From the NCBI RefSeq assembly GCF_022662195.1, contig NZ_JAKMCS010000007.1:62001-126000 (forward strand): a DNA stretch of 64,000 bases, given 5' to 3'. The notes beneath the pieces are model-generated. The model ran no database searches. It was not told the origin of the DNA and was given only the letters and a program-made list of their open reading frames with translations. Of this stretch, positions 18,658 through 29,400 are shown one piece after another (position 1 is the stretch's first letter; each line of letters begins with the position of its first letter). The DNA comes from Aestuariivivens insulae. Its GTDB lineage: Bacteria > Bacteroidota > Bacteroidia > Flavobacteriales > Flavobacteriaceae. Both the position numbers and the translations under genes were made by a program.

Positions 18658-19788
18658 ATGAATAAAACCATTATAACATTAGTAGCAGCAGTATTAATGT
18701 TCAATTGTTCTACTGCCCAGAAGGTAGTGGAAGTTCAAGCTATTTATAAATCTGATGTGAGAACCTCTATGGTTAAGGCATTAGAGTGGCAAGAAACACA
18801 TCCAATTTTCGCTATTTCACCAACAGATTGGACAGCAGGAGCATACTATGTGGGAGTAGCACGAGCCCATAAAGCAACCAAGGATATGATATATATGGCA
18901 GCTTTAAAGAATCAAGGTTACTGGAATAATTGGCAAACCTATAAACGTTTACATCATGCCGATGATGTGGCTATCTCATATAGTTATATTTATATTGATA
19001 AATACGCTGGTAGACGGAATTTTGTGGATTTAGAACCAACCAAGAAATTCTTAGATGCGCATCTTTATGGTGATGATGAGTGGAAGGCAGGTACTGATAA
19101 AAGCAATATGGGCAAGACTATTTTGTGGTGGTGGTGCGACGCTTTATTTATGGCGCCTCCTGTACTTAATTTATATGCCAAACATACCAAGCAGCCTAAG
19201 TACTTAGAAGAGATGCATAAGTATTATATGCAGACTTATAACCAGTTGTATGATAAGGAAGAACAGTTGTTTGCAAGAGACATGCGTTTTGTTTGGAAAG
19301 GTAACGATAATGACACGAAAGAACCAAACGGTAAAAAAGTATTTTGGTCTAGAGGTAACGGTTGGGTATTTGCTGGGTTAGCATTGATTTTAGACGATAT
19401 GCCAGCAGACTATGAGAACCGTCCATTTTATGAAAACCTGTACAAGGAAATGGCAGAAAAAATATTGAAGATCCAACCAGAAGATGGTTTATGGAGAACA
19501 AGTTTATTATGCCCGGAGTCTTACGACCACGGTGAGGTAAGTGGTAGTGGTTTCCATACGTTTGCTTTAGCTTGGGGTATTAATAATGGTTTGCTAGATA
19601 AAAAACACACGCCTGCTGTTAAAAAAGCGTGGAGTGCTTTAAAAGCTTGCCAGCATGAAGATGGTCGTGTAGGTTGGGTACAAAATATTGGCGCTTTCCC
19701 AGAACCGGCGTCAGCCGATTCTTGGCAGAATTTTGGAACTGGAGCATTTTTAATGGCGGGTAGTGAAGTTTTAAGTTTCGGTCAATAA
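18658..19788 (+). CDS. GH105 unsaturated uronyl hydrolase
   Basis: Removes the 4,5-unsaturated uronic acid that polysaccharide lyases leave at the non-reducing end, by hydration of the double bond. It has 376 residues with an N-terminal signal peptide ending STAQ and a Cys at 17 that may serve as a lipobox. The (alpha/alpha)6-barrel shows GH105/YteR landmarks: HHADD (Asp 102/103), [12 protein letters not shown] (Asp 161) and [13 protein letters not shown]. The spacing of the two acidic residues matches YteR-type enzymes. It stands in the middle of the exo-enzyme operon and directly links the lyases in the window to monosaccharide release. Family assignment is firm; specificity for an unsaturated glucuronyl-rhamnose 3-sulfate is inferred. 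Confidence 0.92.
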   Translation: MNKTIITLVAAVLMFNCSTAQKVVEVQAIYKSDVRTSMVKALEWQETHPIFAISPTDWTAGAYYVGVARAHKATKDMIYMAALKNQGYWNNWQTYKRLHHADDVAISYSYIYIDKYAGRRNFVDLEPTKKFLDAHLYGDDEWKAGTDKSNMGKTILWWWCDALFMAPPVLNLYAKHTKQPKYLEEMHKYYMQTYNQLYDKEEQLFARDMRFVWKGNDNDTKEPNGKKVFWSRGNGWVFAGLALILDDMPADYENRPFYENLYKEMAEKILKIQPEDGLWRTSLLCPESYDHGEVSGSGFHTFALAWGINNGLLDKKHTPAVKKAWSALKACQHEDGRVGWVQNIGAFPEPASADSWQNFGTGAFLMAGSEVLSFGQ

Positions 19789-19854
19789 ACACTATATAAG
19801 TGAAGCGTGTTTACACAATTTTTATGGCTTGTATAGAAACATAAATAGACCTTT

Positions 19855-22800
19855 ATGAATAAATTAGTTCCAGTAGTTTTAATAGTAATTTTGATTTTTG
19901 GTTGCCAATCCAAAGGAAGTGATTTGTCAACTACTGCAAATGCATTGGATTTTAATGAATTAAGGGGAGGGTTTAAGGATCCGTCTGTTATCTATCGCCC
20001 TGAAACTTGGTTTCATCTTAATGGTAACAATATTAGCAAAGAAGGCCTAACCTTGGATTTAGAAGCTATAAAGGAAGCTGGTCTTCAAGGGGTTCAATTG
20101 TTTAATAAGGCAGGACGATCTTATCCAGGTGTAAAGCCAATTAAAATTTTATCCCCCGAGTGGGAGGACATGATTCGTCATGCTGCAGATGAATGTAAGC
20201 GCTTAGGGTTAAAGTTTACTATGCAAAATTGTCCAGGCTGGTCTATGACCGGCGGACCTTGGGTGCCTGTTCAAGAGGCTCAACGCGAGATGGTTGAGTC
20301 GGAGTATCATGTTTCAGGAGGAATAAGGTTTAACGATACTTTAGAATTGGACAGCTTGTACCATACTCCTGATTATGATTATAAAGATATTCAGGTGTTG
20401 GCATTCCCAACACCAAAGGGAGCTAACTTGGAACCTTTTAATCCTTCAAGTATTGAAACTAACAATATTGTAGTTCCTTGGAAAGATATTTTCAACCCAA
20501 ACTCAAAAATTATTGTTACCCGTAAATCAACCCAACTCGATAAACCACTTAAAAAATATAGATCACAAGGTATATCAAAAGTAAATAATGCAGATACTTG
20601 GGTGAAAACTAAGTTTGAAAAAGAGGTGACGCTTCGATCAATTGTCTTACCACAATTGAGGCATGTTACTATGGATAACCAATATCCAAGGATAGACGTT
20701 ACAATTAATGTTGAAGCATTAATAAATGGTAAACTTGTTGAAGTGGCCAATTTAAATTTGCCAGATGCCAATTGGAATGACAGACGGAAGCACCTAACTT
20801 TTGCCATCCCTGAAACAACATCTAATGAGTTCTTATTTACCTTTAAAGGGAATCATAATTTAGCTCCAGAATTTATTCGGTTAAGTGCCAAACCCAAATT
20901 ACACAATTATGAGGCAAAAGCAGGTAAAGTATTGAGAAGGCTGGAAAAAGGAGTGCAATATAATTATGCTGAAAATACGATAATTAGGTCTAATAGGATC
21001 ATTAATCTAACTGATAAGATGAACATCGAAGGCAAATTAACGTGGGATGTTCCTGAAGGAGATTGGACAGTAGTACGTTTTGGTCATGTCAATATGGGCT
21101 TAACCAATAAACCAGCAGTTCCTGAAGCCACAGGTTGGGAATCTAGTAAGCTGGACAAAAAAGCTATTGAAAATCATTTGCGAAATGGTATGATAGGCAA
21201 AATGATACAAAATGGAGGGCCAATAGGTGATGGAAAATTGTACGGTTTATTAATTGATAGTTGGGAAAGCCATGTCCCAACTTGGACAATGAATTCACAA
21301 GATTTGTTCAGTGAATTTGAACAAAGGCGGGGATACAGTATGAAATCCTATTTACCTGCTACCATGGGGTATATTGTTGAAAACCATGAAGTCACCACTA
21401 AGTTTTTACGAGATCTTCGCCATACAATGGATGAGGTATACATTGATAATTTCTTTAAGCATTTTGCAACGGTAGCACATGATATGGGCGCTCTTGTATA
21501 TACAGAAGGTGCTGGCGGAGAGGTATTGCCAATAGATCCTATGCGTTATTATGGCGTTAGCGATATACCAATGACCGAGTTTTGGTACCCTTCTGCACCT
21601 TCTGCACAGAATGAGTATGCCAAGCCTATTTATAATGCTGCCTCTGCAACACATTTATACAATAAACCTGTTTTGGCAGCTGAGGCTTGCACACAAGTAG
21701 GCGTTAAATGGAACGAACATCCATTTTGTGTAAAATATTTAATCGATTATAATTTCACTAAAGGGGTTAACCACTTGGTGTTTCATACATTTTCACATAC
21801 ACCACAAACCAATGTCTTTCCAGGGTCTAGTTTTGGTGGACATATTGGTTTTCCATTAGTGAGAGCACAGACTTGGTGGAAGTATATGAAGGATTGGACA
21901 GATTATTTGAGCCGTAATCAATACATTTTACAGCAAGGTGAATATGTTGCAGATGTGTTGTGGTATTACGGCGATCATTTTGAACGTCCACCATTCGATT
22001 TGGATTATTTTCCTGAAGGGTATCGATTTGATTATTTAAATACAGAAATTCTTCAAGAAAAGTTAAGCATGCAAAATAGTAAAATTCATGTTGAAAATAG
22101 TGGGGATTATCGCATCATCATGTTAAGGGATTCAAAAGAGATGTTGTTGTCTACAGCAAAGAAGCTAAAGGAATTAGTATTAACAGGTGCAGTTATTCTT
22201 GGTGATAAGCCTGTAGGCTCACCTAGTTTGATGGATGACGAAAATGACTTACAAGAACTTTATAAAATCTCAAATGAACTATGGGGAGAGGGAGCCAGTG
22301 GAGTTAAACCGATAGGAAAAGGTAGAGTGTATTGGGGTAAAACATTGGATGAGGTGTTGGAAGATGAACATATTGCACCAGATGTTATAGTTCCAGAAGA
22401 TTTGGATATTAATTGGATTCACCGTAAGACAGGCAATGTCGATATCTATTTTGTAGCATCCAGAATGGATAAACCTGTTGACGCTACCTTAAGTTTTGGT
22501 GTTAGCAATGGCTCCCCACAAATATGGGATGCCTTTACAGGTGAACAACAAGCAGCTAAAATCTGGAATAAAGTGGACGGTAGAACCAATGTTGCTTTAT
22601 CATTAGCTCCAAGTGGCAGTGCCATTGTAGTATTCGCTAAAGAAGAAGGAATTCCATATGCTACAAAGGTTGTTTGTAATGAGGATATTATTTTAAATTC
22701 GGAAAAAGGATGGTATCGCATTCATGAGGATGAACCAGCTGAATCTATCTCATGGAAGGGGGATAAACCATTAGTTACAAAATCAGGCAAATATCAGTTT

Positions 22801-23340
22801 TATAATGCCCAAGGGGCAATAGAGGAAAAGACTATTTCAGTTACAACTCAATTGCTACAGCACCAGTGGCAATTGCATTTTAATAAAGGATGGGGTACAC
22901 CAGAAACGCTCAATATTCTAGAATTGATACCGTTAAACGAACTTCGGGATGAATCAGTAAAGCATTATTCAGGAACCGTGAACTATACAAAAACCTTTGT
23001 AGTAAATGAAAAAAGTGAATATGTCCTTATAGATTTAGGAGCTGTGTCCAATATAGCGGAGCTTTGGTGTAATGGTAAAAAGGTAGGTGTTAAATGGGCT
23101 CCTCCGTTTGTTTTTGATGTTTCAAAGGAAATACAAGACGGGGAAAATAAACTAGAAATTAAAGTGACCAATACTTGGCGCAATCAATTGATATATGATA
23201 ATTTACGACCGGAAAATGATAAAAAGACTTGGACCACTAATCCACCACGAATGGATGAAACCGAATTGGAATCTTCTGGTTTAATTGGGCCAGTTATACT
23301 TAAATCTATACGATCAGAAGGAATGCCCAACAATTATTAA
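19855..23340 (+). CDS. GH106-type alpha-L-rhamnosidase
   Basis: Large lipoprotein enzyme of 1161 residues (lipobox FGCQ, Cys 17). The N-terminal half carries the GH106 pattern: ETWFHLNGNNISKEGLTLDL, IKEAGLQGVQLFNKAG, LKFTMQNCPGWSMTGGPWVP and LLIDSWESHVPTW. TEGAGGEVLPIDPMRYYG and LAAEACTQVGVKWNEHP supply candidate acidic active-site residues in the TIM barrel. C-terminal beta-domains follow, the last a jelly roll around VNYTKTFVVNEKSEYVLIDLG. GH106 enzymes release alpha-L-rhamnose and are calcium dependent. With three GH78 genes nearby, it adds a different rhamnosidase fold to the same locus. It is in line with the GH105 gene (66-bp gap). Confidence 0.85.
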   Translation: MNKLVPVVLIVILIFGCQSKGSDLSTTANALDFNELRGGFKDPSVIYRPETWFHLNGNNISKEGLTLDLEAIKEAGLQGVQLFNKAGRSYPGVKPIKILSPEWEDMIRHAADECKRLGLKFTMQNCPGWSMTGGPWVPVQEAQREMVESEYHVSGGIRFNDTLELDSLYHTPDYDYKDIQVLAFPTPKGANLEPFNPSSIETNNIVVPWKDIFNPNSKIIVTRKSTQLDKPLKKYRSQGISKVNNADTWVKTKFEKEVTLRSIVLPQLRHVTMDNQYPRIDVTINVEALINGKLVEVANLNLPDANWNDRRKHLTFAIPETTSNEFLFTFKGNHNLAPEFIRLSAKPKLHNYEAKAGKVLRRLEKGVQYNYAENTIIRSNRIINLTDKMNIEGKLTWDVPEGDWTVVRFGHVNMGLTNKPAVPEATGWESSKLDKKAIENHLRNGMIGKMIQNGGPIGDGKLYGLLIDSWESHVPTWTMNSQDLFSEFEQRRGYSMKSYLPATMGYIVENHEVTTKFLRDLRHTMDEVYIDNFFKHFATVAHDMGALVYTEGAGGEVLPIDPMRYYGVSDIPMTEFWYPSAPSAQNEYAKPIYNAASATHLYNKPVLAAEACTQVGVKWNEHPFCVKYLIDYNFTKGVNHLVFHTFSHTPQTNVFPGSSFGGHIGFPLVRAQTWWKYMKDWTDYLSRNQYILQQGEYVADVLWYYGDHFERPPFDLDYFPEGYRFDYLNTEILQEKLSMQNSKIHVENSGDYRIIMLRDSKEMLLSTAKKLKELVLTGAVILGDKPVGSPSLMDDENDLQELYKISNELWGEGASGVKPIGKGRVYWGKTLDEVLEDEHIAPDVIVPEDLDINWIHRKTGNVDIYFVASRMDKPVDATLSFGVSNGSPQIWDAFTGEQQAAKIWNKVDGRTNVALSLAPSGSAIVVFAKEEGIPYATKVVCNEDIILNSEKGWYRIHEDEPAESISWKGDKPLVTKSGKYQFYNAQGAIEEKTISVTTQLLQHQWQLHFNKGWGTPETLNILELIPLNELRDESVKHYSGTVNYTKTFVVNEKSEYVLIDLGAVSNIAELWCNGKKVGVKWAPPFVFDVSKEIQDGENKLEIKVTNTWRNQLIYDNLRPENDKKTWTTNPPRMDETELESSGLIGPVILKSIRSEGMPNNY

Positions 23341-23434
23341 TAAGTGAACCGATGTTGTATTAATTAGGGCTTGCATTTGTTTGAAAGACATGTTCATGCT
23401 GGTATAACCATTGAGAAATAAATATTAAGTATAG

Positions 23435-25348
23435 ATGAAACGACGCAACTTTATACAATTATCGACTTTGACAGGAGTGGGCTTGTCATTACCAATTACG
23501 GGTCTATTGAATTCTTGCGCAGAATTCGCCAAACACTCCATAGAATACAAGAAGTTAACTTCAGGTCTATTAAAGGAATGGTGTGATGGTATGTTAAAAG
23601 TTCAAATTAAGAATCCTTCAAATTTAGAAGAACACGGGGCTTTGGGTTGTCCCTCATGCAGTCATATACATGGTAGGTGTATGGATGCAGTTTATCCGTT
23701 TTTGTATATAGCAGATAAAACAGGTGATAAAAAATATATAGAAGGGGCAAAATTGGTAATGCTTTGGGCCGAAAATAATGTCTCGCAGGAAGATGGAAGT
23801 TGGACAGTTATTAAAAACCCAAAATCATGGAAGGGGATTACTGTTTTTGGGGCCATTGCTTTGGCCGAAGCATTACAGTACCATGGTCATGTTTTAGATG
23901 AAGAAACTCGACTGGCTTGGATGGAACGATTAGCAAAAGCGGGAGAGTATATTTACAATACGTTTACTATCGATTTTACCAATATTAATTATCCTGGGAC
24001 AGCGGTTTATGGATTGGATTTAATTGGAGACCTTGTACAAAGAGATGATTTTAAAGTAAAAAGTAAAACACTAGCGTCTGAAGTGAAATCTTATTTTACA
24101 ACTAACGACAGTTTGTTGTTTGGTGAGTGTAAAAAGAGCTCCAGTAAACTAAGTGAAAAAGGCTTACATGGTGTGGATTTAGGTTATAATGTAGAAGAAA
24201 CCCTAAATAGCCTCGTGATGTATGCTTTAAAACATAATGATGAAGAGCTATTGCTAATTTTAACCAAATCTCTCAACAGCCATTTAGAGTTTATGATGCC
24301 CGATGGGGGATGGGATAACAGTTGGGGTAACAGAATGTACAAATGGACCTATTGGGGCAGTAGAACTTGTGATGGTAGTCAACCTGCATTTGGAATGATG
24401 GCGCATATTAATTCTGCTTTTGGAACCGCAGCGGTAAAAAATACGGAACTGTTACAGCGTTGTACGGCAGATGGTTTAATTCATGGCGGGCCGCATTTTG
24501 TGTCTGCAGGAATTCCTCCATGCGTACATCATACATTTACTCATGCAAAACCATTAGCAGCATTATTAGACCATTGGCAGCATTTACCGGAAATTAATAA
24601 AAATGCAGAACTACCAAGAGCCACAGCAGATGGTGTATCACATTTTAAAGATTTAGATGTGTACTTATTTGCAAGAGGTGATTGGAGAGGTACCGTAAGT
24701 GCCTATGATGCCGAATACCATTATATGGAAGATTATCGCCAAGCTTCAGGTGGGGCTTTGGGTGTATTATATCATAACAAAGTTGGTCTGTTATGTGCCG
24801 CCAGTATGGCCCAGTATTATTTGGTGGAAAAAAATAATCAACAACCGCAACCAAATGAAGATATTTGTTTAACACCTCGCATTGAAACATTTAAAGATGA
24901 AGTTTGGTACACTAATTTATATGATTTGCCAGCAACAATTGCTTCAAAAGATGAAAACCAAACTATAGAATTGTTAGTAGATGTCAAACTAAAAAATAGT
25001 TATAGACAGGAAGTTGAAGAAACCGCTTCAAACTTTAAAATTACTTATAAATGCAATGCCGATGAAACGAAAATTGTTGTAAAAACAGATCAGGATATTT
25101 TGATGCCTACAGCTTTTGTGTTGCCTATTGTTTCTACAAATGATGAGGTGGTTACGAATGTTAGCAGTACTGAAGTTACCATTCAAAAACCTGAAGGAAT
25201 AGTTACTATAAAAGCAAGTGAACCATTTAAAATGAAAGCGATTGTAGGCAAAAGAACCTTTAATATGGTTCCTGGTGTAGAGGCATTACCATTCGAATTC
25301 TTTTTTGATGATAGCAAGGAATTAGAAATTAAAATAGCAGTAAGCTAA
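23435..25348 (+). CDS. Tat-type secreted lipoprotein, putative (alpha/alpha)-toroid enzyme, family not recognised
   Basis: I do not recognise the family. The 637-residue protein starts MKRRNFIQ, a twin-arginine-like motif, followed by a hydrophobic stretch and a lipobox LLNSC (Cys 28), suggesting folded export and lipid anchoring. Residues about 35-400 are helix-rich with glycine/aspartate turns (GCPSCSHIHGRCMDAVYPF, DGGWDNSWGNRMYKWTYWG, GPHFVSAGIPPCVHHTFTHA), reminiscent of (alpha/alpha)6-barrel lyases and glycosidases. The C-terminal 220 residues look like a beta-sandwich, the usual companion of toroid lyases. Clustered His, Trp and Asp are candidate active-site residues. It is the last gene of the operon from 14039; its stop is 1 bp from that of the convergent regulator. 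A glycan lyase or glucuronidase is my best guess, unproven. Confidence 0.6.
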   Translation: MKRRNFIQLSTLTGVGLSLPITGLLNSCAEFAKHSIEYKKLTSGLLKEWCDGMLKVQIKNPSNLEEHGALGCPSCSHIHGRCMDAVYPFLYIADKTGDKKYIEGAKLVMLWAENNVSQEDGSWTVIKNPKSWKGITVFGAIALAEALQYHGHVLDEETRLAWMERLAKAGEYIYNTFTIDFTNINYPGTAVYGLDLIGDLVQRDDFKVKSKTLASEVKSYFTTNDSLLFGECKKSSSKLSEKGLHGVDLGYNVEETLNSLVMYALKHNDEELLLILTKSLNSHLEFMMPDGGWDNSWGNRMYKWTYWGSRTCDGSQPAFGMMAHINSAFGTAAVKNTELLQRCTADGLIHGGPHFVSAGIPPCVHHTFTHAKPLAALLDHWQHLPEINKNAELPRATADGVSHFKDLDVYLFARGDWRGTVSAYDAEYHYMEDYRQASGGALGVLYHNKVGLLCAASMAQYYLVEKNNQQPQPNEDICLTPRIETFKDEVWYTNLYDLPATIASKDENQTIELLVDVKLKNSYRQEVEETASNFKITYKCNADETKIVVKTDQDILMPTAFVLPIVSTNDEVVTNVSSTEVTIQKPEGIVTIKASEPFKMKAIVGKRTFNMVPGVEALPFEFFFDDSKELEIKIAVS

Positions 25349-25349
25349 G

Positions 25350-26225
25350 TTAATATACGGAGTTTCTAAATTGTCCTGGAGCCAAACCGGTTTTTCGTTT
25401 AAATAAACGATTAAAATAATAGGCAGATTCAAAACCAAGTTTATACGCAATTTCTTTTTGGGTCATTTTCGTGTTTAAAAGGAGTTCTTTGGATTTTTCA
25501 ATCTTAAGCAATAAATAGTATTGCAATGGAGATATCCCGGTTTGGATTTTAAAATCCGATCTGAATTTAGAATAACTTACCCCTAAATCTATTGCTATGT
25601 TTAATAAATCTATTGATTGGTCAATGTTCTTATACATCATGCCCTTGGCACGTGACACCATGGAATTAAGGTGTTCAATATGATCTCCAGCGTTTTTTAT
25701 ATTATGCAATTCTGCCATAAGCTGAATGCACACCCCAGATGCTAAACGTTGGAATCCAAAAGGTTCTTCATCAAATAGTTTAAACAGGATATTGAAATGG
25801 TTTAAAATAACTGGTTTGTTGCATTTTGATAGGATTGGGGCGTCAGCAGTGAAGAATCCGTTTGAAAGAAACTGTTTGGCTATATCCCCAGAAAAACCCA
25901 CCCAGCGTTCAGTCCATCCGGTTTTCTGCTTGGGCTTATAACGATGCCAAACACCGGGAAATAATAGAAATAAGTCACCATCCGAAACTTTTATTTTTCC
26001 GGTGGCCTTACTTTCAAAAGAACCTTCACCTTTTGTGATGAGCACCAAATGAAATTCATTCAAAACCCGCCCTTGTTCCCAAGTGAAAATATAGTTGTCA
26101 GGATGGTCCTTTGATGGATAAAGCGTATTTTTTTCAATAATAGTACGTCCTAAACTGTTGATGTAAAAGCCCCATTTTTTATCTTGTTCAAGAACAATAA
26201 GATATTTTCTGTACTTGTTTTTCAT
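25350..26225 (-). CDS. AraC-family transcriptional regulator
   Basis: Cytoplasmic regulator of 291 residues. The N-terminal 150 residues resemble the AraC cupin-type sensor domain (LVLITKGEGSFESKATGKIKV, DLFLLFPGVWHRYKP, TERWVGFSG). The C-terminal 100 residues hold two helix-turn-helix units with the family signature KEIAYKLGFESAYYFNRLFKRKTGLAPGQFR. AraC proteins place their two HTH units in successive major grooves about 10 bp apart, which fits the 10-bp half-site spacing of the repeated operator in this window. No other regulator is visible here, so it is the leading candidate to bind those operators; this is inference, since a hybrid two-component regulator elsewhere would fit too. It is divergent from the GH78-isomerase-RhaT unit and convergent with the gene at 23435. 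Confidence 0.92.
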   Translation of the reverse strand: MKNKYRKYLIVLEQDKKWGFYINSLGRTIIEKNTLYPSKDHPDNYIFTWEQGRVLNEFHLVLITKGEGSFESKATGKIKVSDGDLFLLFPGVWHRYKPKQKTGWTERWVGFSGDIAKQFLSNGFFTADAPILSKCNKPVILNHFNILFKLFDEEPFGFQRLASGVCIQLMAELHNIKNAGDHIEHLNSMVSRAKGMMYKNIDQSIDLLNIAIDLGVSYSKFRSDFKIQTGISPLQYYLLLKIEKSKELLLNTKMTQKEIAYKLGFESAYYFNRLFKRKTGLAPGQFRNSVY

Positions 26226-26418
26226 GTCATTTTGTGCAACAAATATATCAAAATGTCAATTTGATTTATGGGTTTAAATCAAGAATTTTATCTTCTTAAG
26301 TATTAATGTATAGTAATAAATAGGAAAATTTAATGTAGTGTATAAAGTCTTAATCAGATGAAATTACTAAAATGATACACAGTTAAAATAAAATCAAAAA
26401 ATACTAATTTTAAATACA
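26226..26418. promoter_or_regulatory. Divergent control region between the AraC gene and the GH78-rhaT unit
   Basis: On the minus strand TATATTTG (26247-26240) is a good -7 box for the AraC gene. I find no TGCAGGA tandem here, so the 26419-32289 unit is probably controlled differently from the rest of the locus. The remainder is AT-rich, and I see no convincing -7 box in the plus direction. Confidence 0.45.
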
Positions 26419-29400
26419 ATGCAAAGCAAATTAACAAAATATCAATACAAAAAGATGTTAAAGCTGTTTCTTGTTGTTATGACGATGTCATTAATGGGGT
26501 GCGATACTAATTCCAAGGTTTCGTTAGTAGATCTTAAATGTGAATATCGCATAAATCCTTTGGGTATAGACAATACCAAGCCAAGATTTAGCTGGAAACT
26601 TATTGAAAACAACCAATCTAGAGGTCAAAAGCAAACCGCATTTCAGATTTTAGTATCGAGTGGCTTAGACAATTTAAACAATAATATTGGTGATTTATGG
26701 GATTCAGGAAAGGTTGAAAGCAATAAATCAGTAAACAACGTCTATCAGGGAAATACCTTGGAATCTTCAAAGCAGTATTACTGGAAAGTCAAGGTTTGGG
26801 ATAAGGCTGGGCAGGCATCCAATTGGAGTGACTATGGTTTATTTTCAATGGGCCTTTTAAATAAAGAAGATTGGAAAGGCGCATGGATTTACAAAACCGA
26901 CCAAAGAAAGATAGACCATAACTGGTATCGGAAGAACTTTGAACTTCAAGAAAAGGCTGAATCAGCCTTTGTGCATGTGGCCTCTTTTGGGTATCACGAA
27001 TTGTACGTTAATGGGGAAAAGGTGACCAATAATGTCATGAACCCAGTATCGTCATATATGAAAAAAAGGATTCCCTATCTCACTTATGATGTTAAGGATT
27101 TTCTAAAAAAGGGAAAGAATGTTATTGGCGTATGGCACGCTGCTGGTTGGGCCAGATGGGACCGTATTAAAGAATACAGAAATCCGCCTTTTGTGTTTAA
27201 AGCGCAAGCCAATATTAAAACCAATAAGGAACATGTTAAACTTAGTACCGATGGCACTTGGAAGTGCAAAAAGAGCCATAGCTCCTATTACGGTGACTGG
27301 GATATCCTTGATTTTGGAGGAGAGACCATTGATGATAGAAAAAAGGAAGATGGTTGGAACACCATTGCCTATGATGACAGTAATTGGATGCATGCCGGTA
27401 TTTACGACCACGAAACTTTAAATGCCAACCTAAAGGAAATAAATGAAACAGTGGTTGTCAAGGAAGATAAGTTAATTGGAAAGGGCAAGTTTAAAAACCG
27501 AAGATTCAGTCCAATCACAGCAGAATTAAGCGCCCAAATGGTAGAGCCTCAGGTGAAATACAAAGCCATAAATCCTATTGGTATAAAGAATGATAATAAC
27601 GGTACCTATCGTATTGATATGGGCGAAAATTACACGGGGTTTTTCGAAATGAATTTATACCAGGGAAAGGAAGGGGACTCCATTTTATTTGAGATCAGTG
27701 ACCAGACAGAAAAAGTCATGAACTGGGCACAGAAAAGTAAATATATTTATGGAAAAACGGGTGAAGGTAAATTTACCAATAGATTTAATGTGGCTGGCGG
27801 ACGATGGATAACTGTTTACGGATTAAGTTATGAACCTAAACTTGAAGATGTAAAGGGCTATGTAATTACCAATGACCGTAAGCAAATAAGTAAGTTCCAA
27901 TCCTCGAATGAGCAATTAAATCAGATTTATCAAATCAATTTAGATACGTATATCGCTAATACCATGGATGGTATTTTGGTGGATTGCCCACATCGGGAGC
28001 GTCGTGGTTGGGGCGAAGTTACAGTGGCTGCCATGTACGGCGATGCCCTGCCAAATTTTGAAAGTGGAGCATATATGGATCAATATTTACAGTATACGCG
28101 TGATGCCCAGATGCCAGATGGCCAGATTCGTGGTATAGTTAACGAGAACGACCGCCCTTTTTTAATGTGGAAAGCGAATAGCCCGTTAACAGTCTGGGAA
28201 ACCTACCGAATGCTCGGCGATAAAAAGGTACTGGAAGATAATTATGAGTCCATGCAAAAATGGATGGATTGGATGTTTGAGAACTCAAATTACAATACCG
28301 GTGGGGCCATTATAGCAGGAGAACAAGGTGCCAGGGCATTTCCAGGCTTAGGAGATTGGTGTACGCCAAGAGGGAATTTTTGGACCAGTAGTAACTCACC
28401 AAATGCCTTACATTTCAATAATTGTATTTATGCCTATATGTTGGATAATGCGGTAAAAATAGCTAAGGCTTTAAATAGAACAGATGACGTGAAAGTTTAT
28501 GAAGATAGATTAAAAGTACAGCGTAAAGCTACCCATAAATTATTCTATAACCCTGAAACAGGACAATATGTAAATGGCCAACAAGTTAATCAGGCCTTTG
28601 CATTGTTAGCTGGAGTAACGCCAGAGCAAGAAAGGAAAAAAGTATATGATAATTTAGTCGATAATGTACTTTATAAATTCCCCTATTACGATACGGGTAG
28701 TTCCGGACAGGCACTCTACACCCGCTATTTTATAGAATCTGGAGAGCGTATGGATTTAATATATGAGTTGCTTCAAGATATGCACCACCCCAGTTATGGT
28801 TATTTTATAAAACAAGGTAAAACCGTATGGCCAGAGCGCTGGTCTGCTGTGGGCGTGAGCCAGATTCATACCTGTTATACTGGAATAGGAGGTTATTTTA
28901 TTAAGGGGTTTGGGGGTATCAGGCCTAATCCTGAAAGTTATGGGATGCAAAATATGATCATCAAGCCTGCATTGGTAGGAGACATATCCTTTGCCAATAC
29001 TGAATATGAATCCATGTATGGAAATGTAGTAGTGAATTGGAAAAGGGAAGGGGAAGGAGCCAAGTTCCATATTGAAGTTCCAATAAACAGTACTGCAAAA
29101 ATATATCTTCCGGCTAATAGAAGAGAAGACGTTAAGGAAGGTGAGGTTTTAGCCGAAAATTCAAAGGGAATAACCTATATAGGCAGTGAGAAAAGCGATG
29201 CCGTAGGGCAATATGTTATATTCAATGTAGTCTCTGGTATCTATGATTTAAGGGTTAAAGAGCTGCCAAAAGTTGAATTTCCACAACCATTAGGAAATCT
29301 AACAAATCTTACACTGTTAGGGCGAATGAATGCCTCCTCTATGTTTATTGAAACCGAAAAGCTACCAGGGTTTGAAGCTTTTAAGGCGAATGATGAAAAT

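Noticed and set aside
20391-20807. A 138-codon open frame on the minus strand within the GH106 gene
   Set aside because: It lies wholly antisense to a well-supported gene, has no recognisable domain, and such shadow frames are frequent on the opposite strand of AT-rich coding sequence.
26226-26418. A tandem operator between the AraC and GH78 genes
   Set aside because: I looked on both strands and found no CAGGA-type half-site pair with the right spacing.
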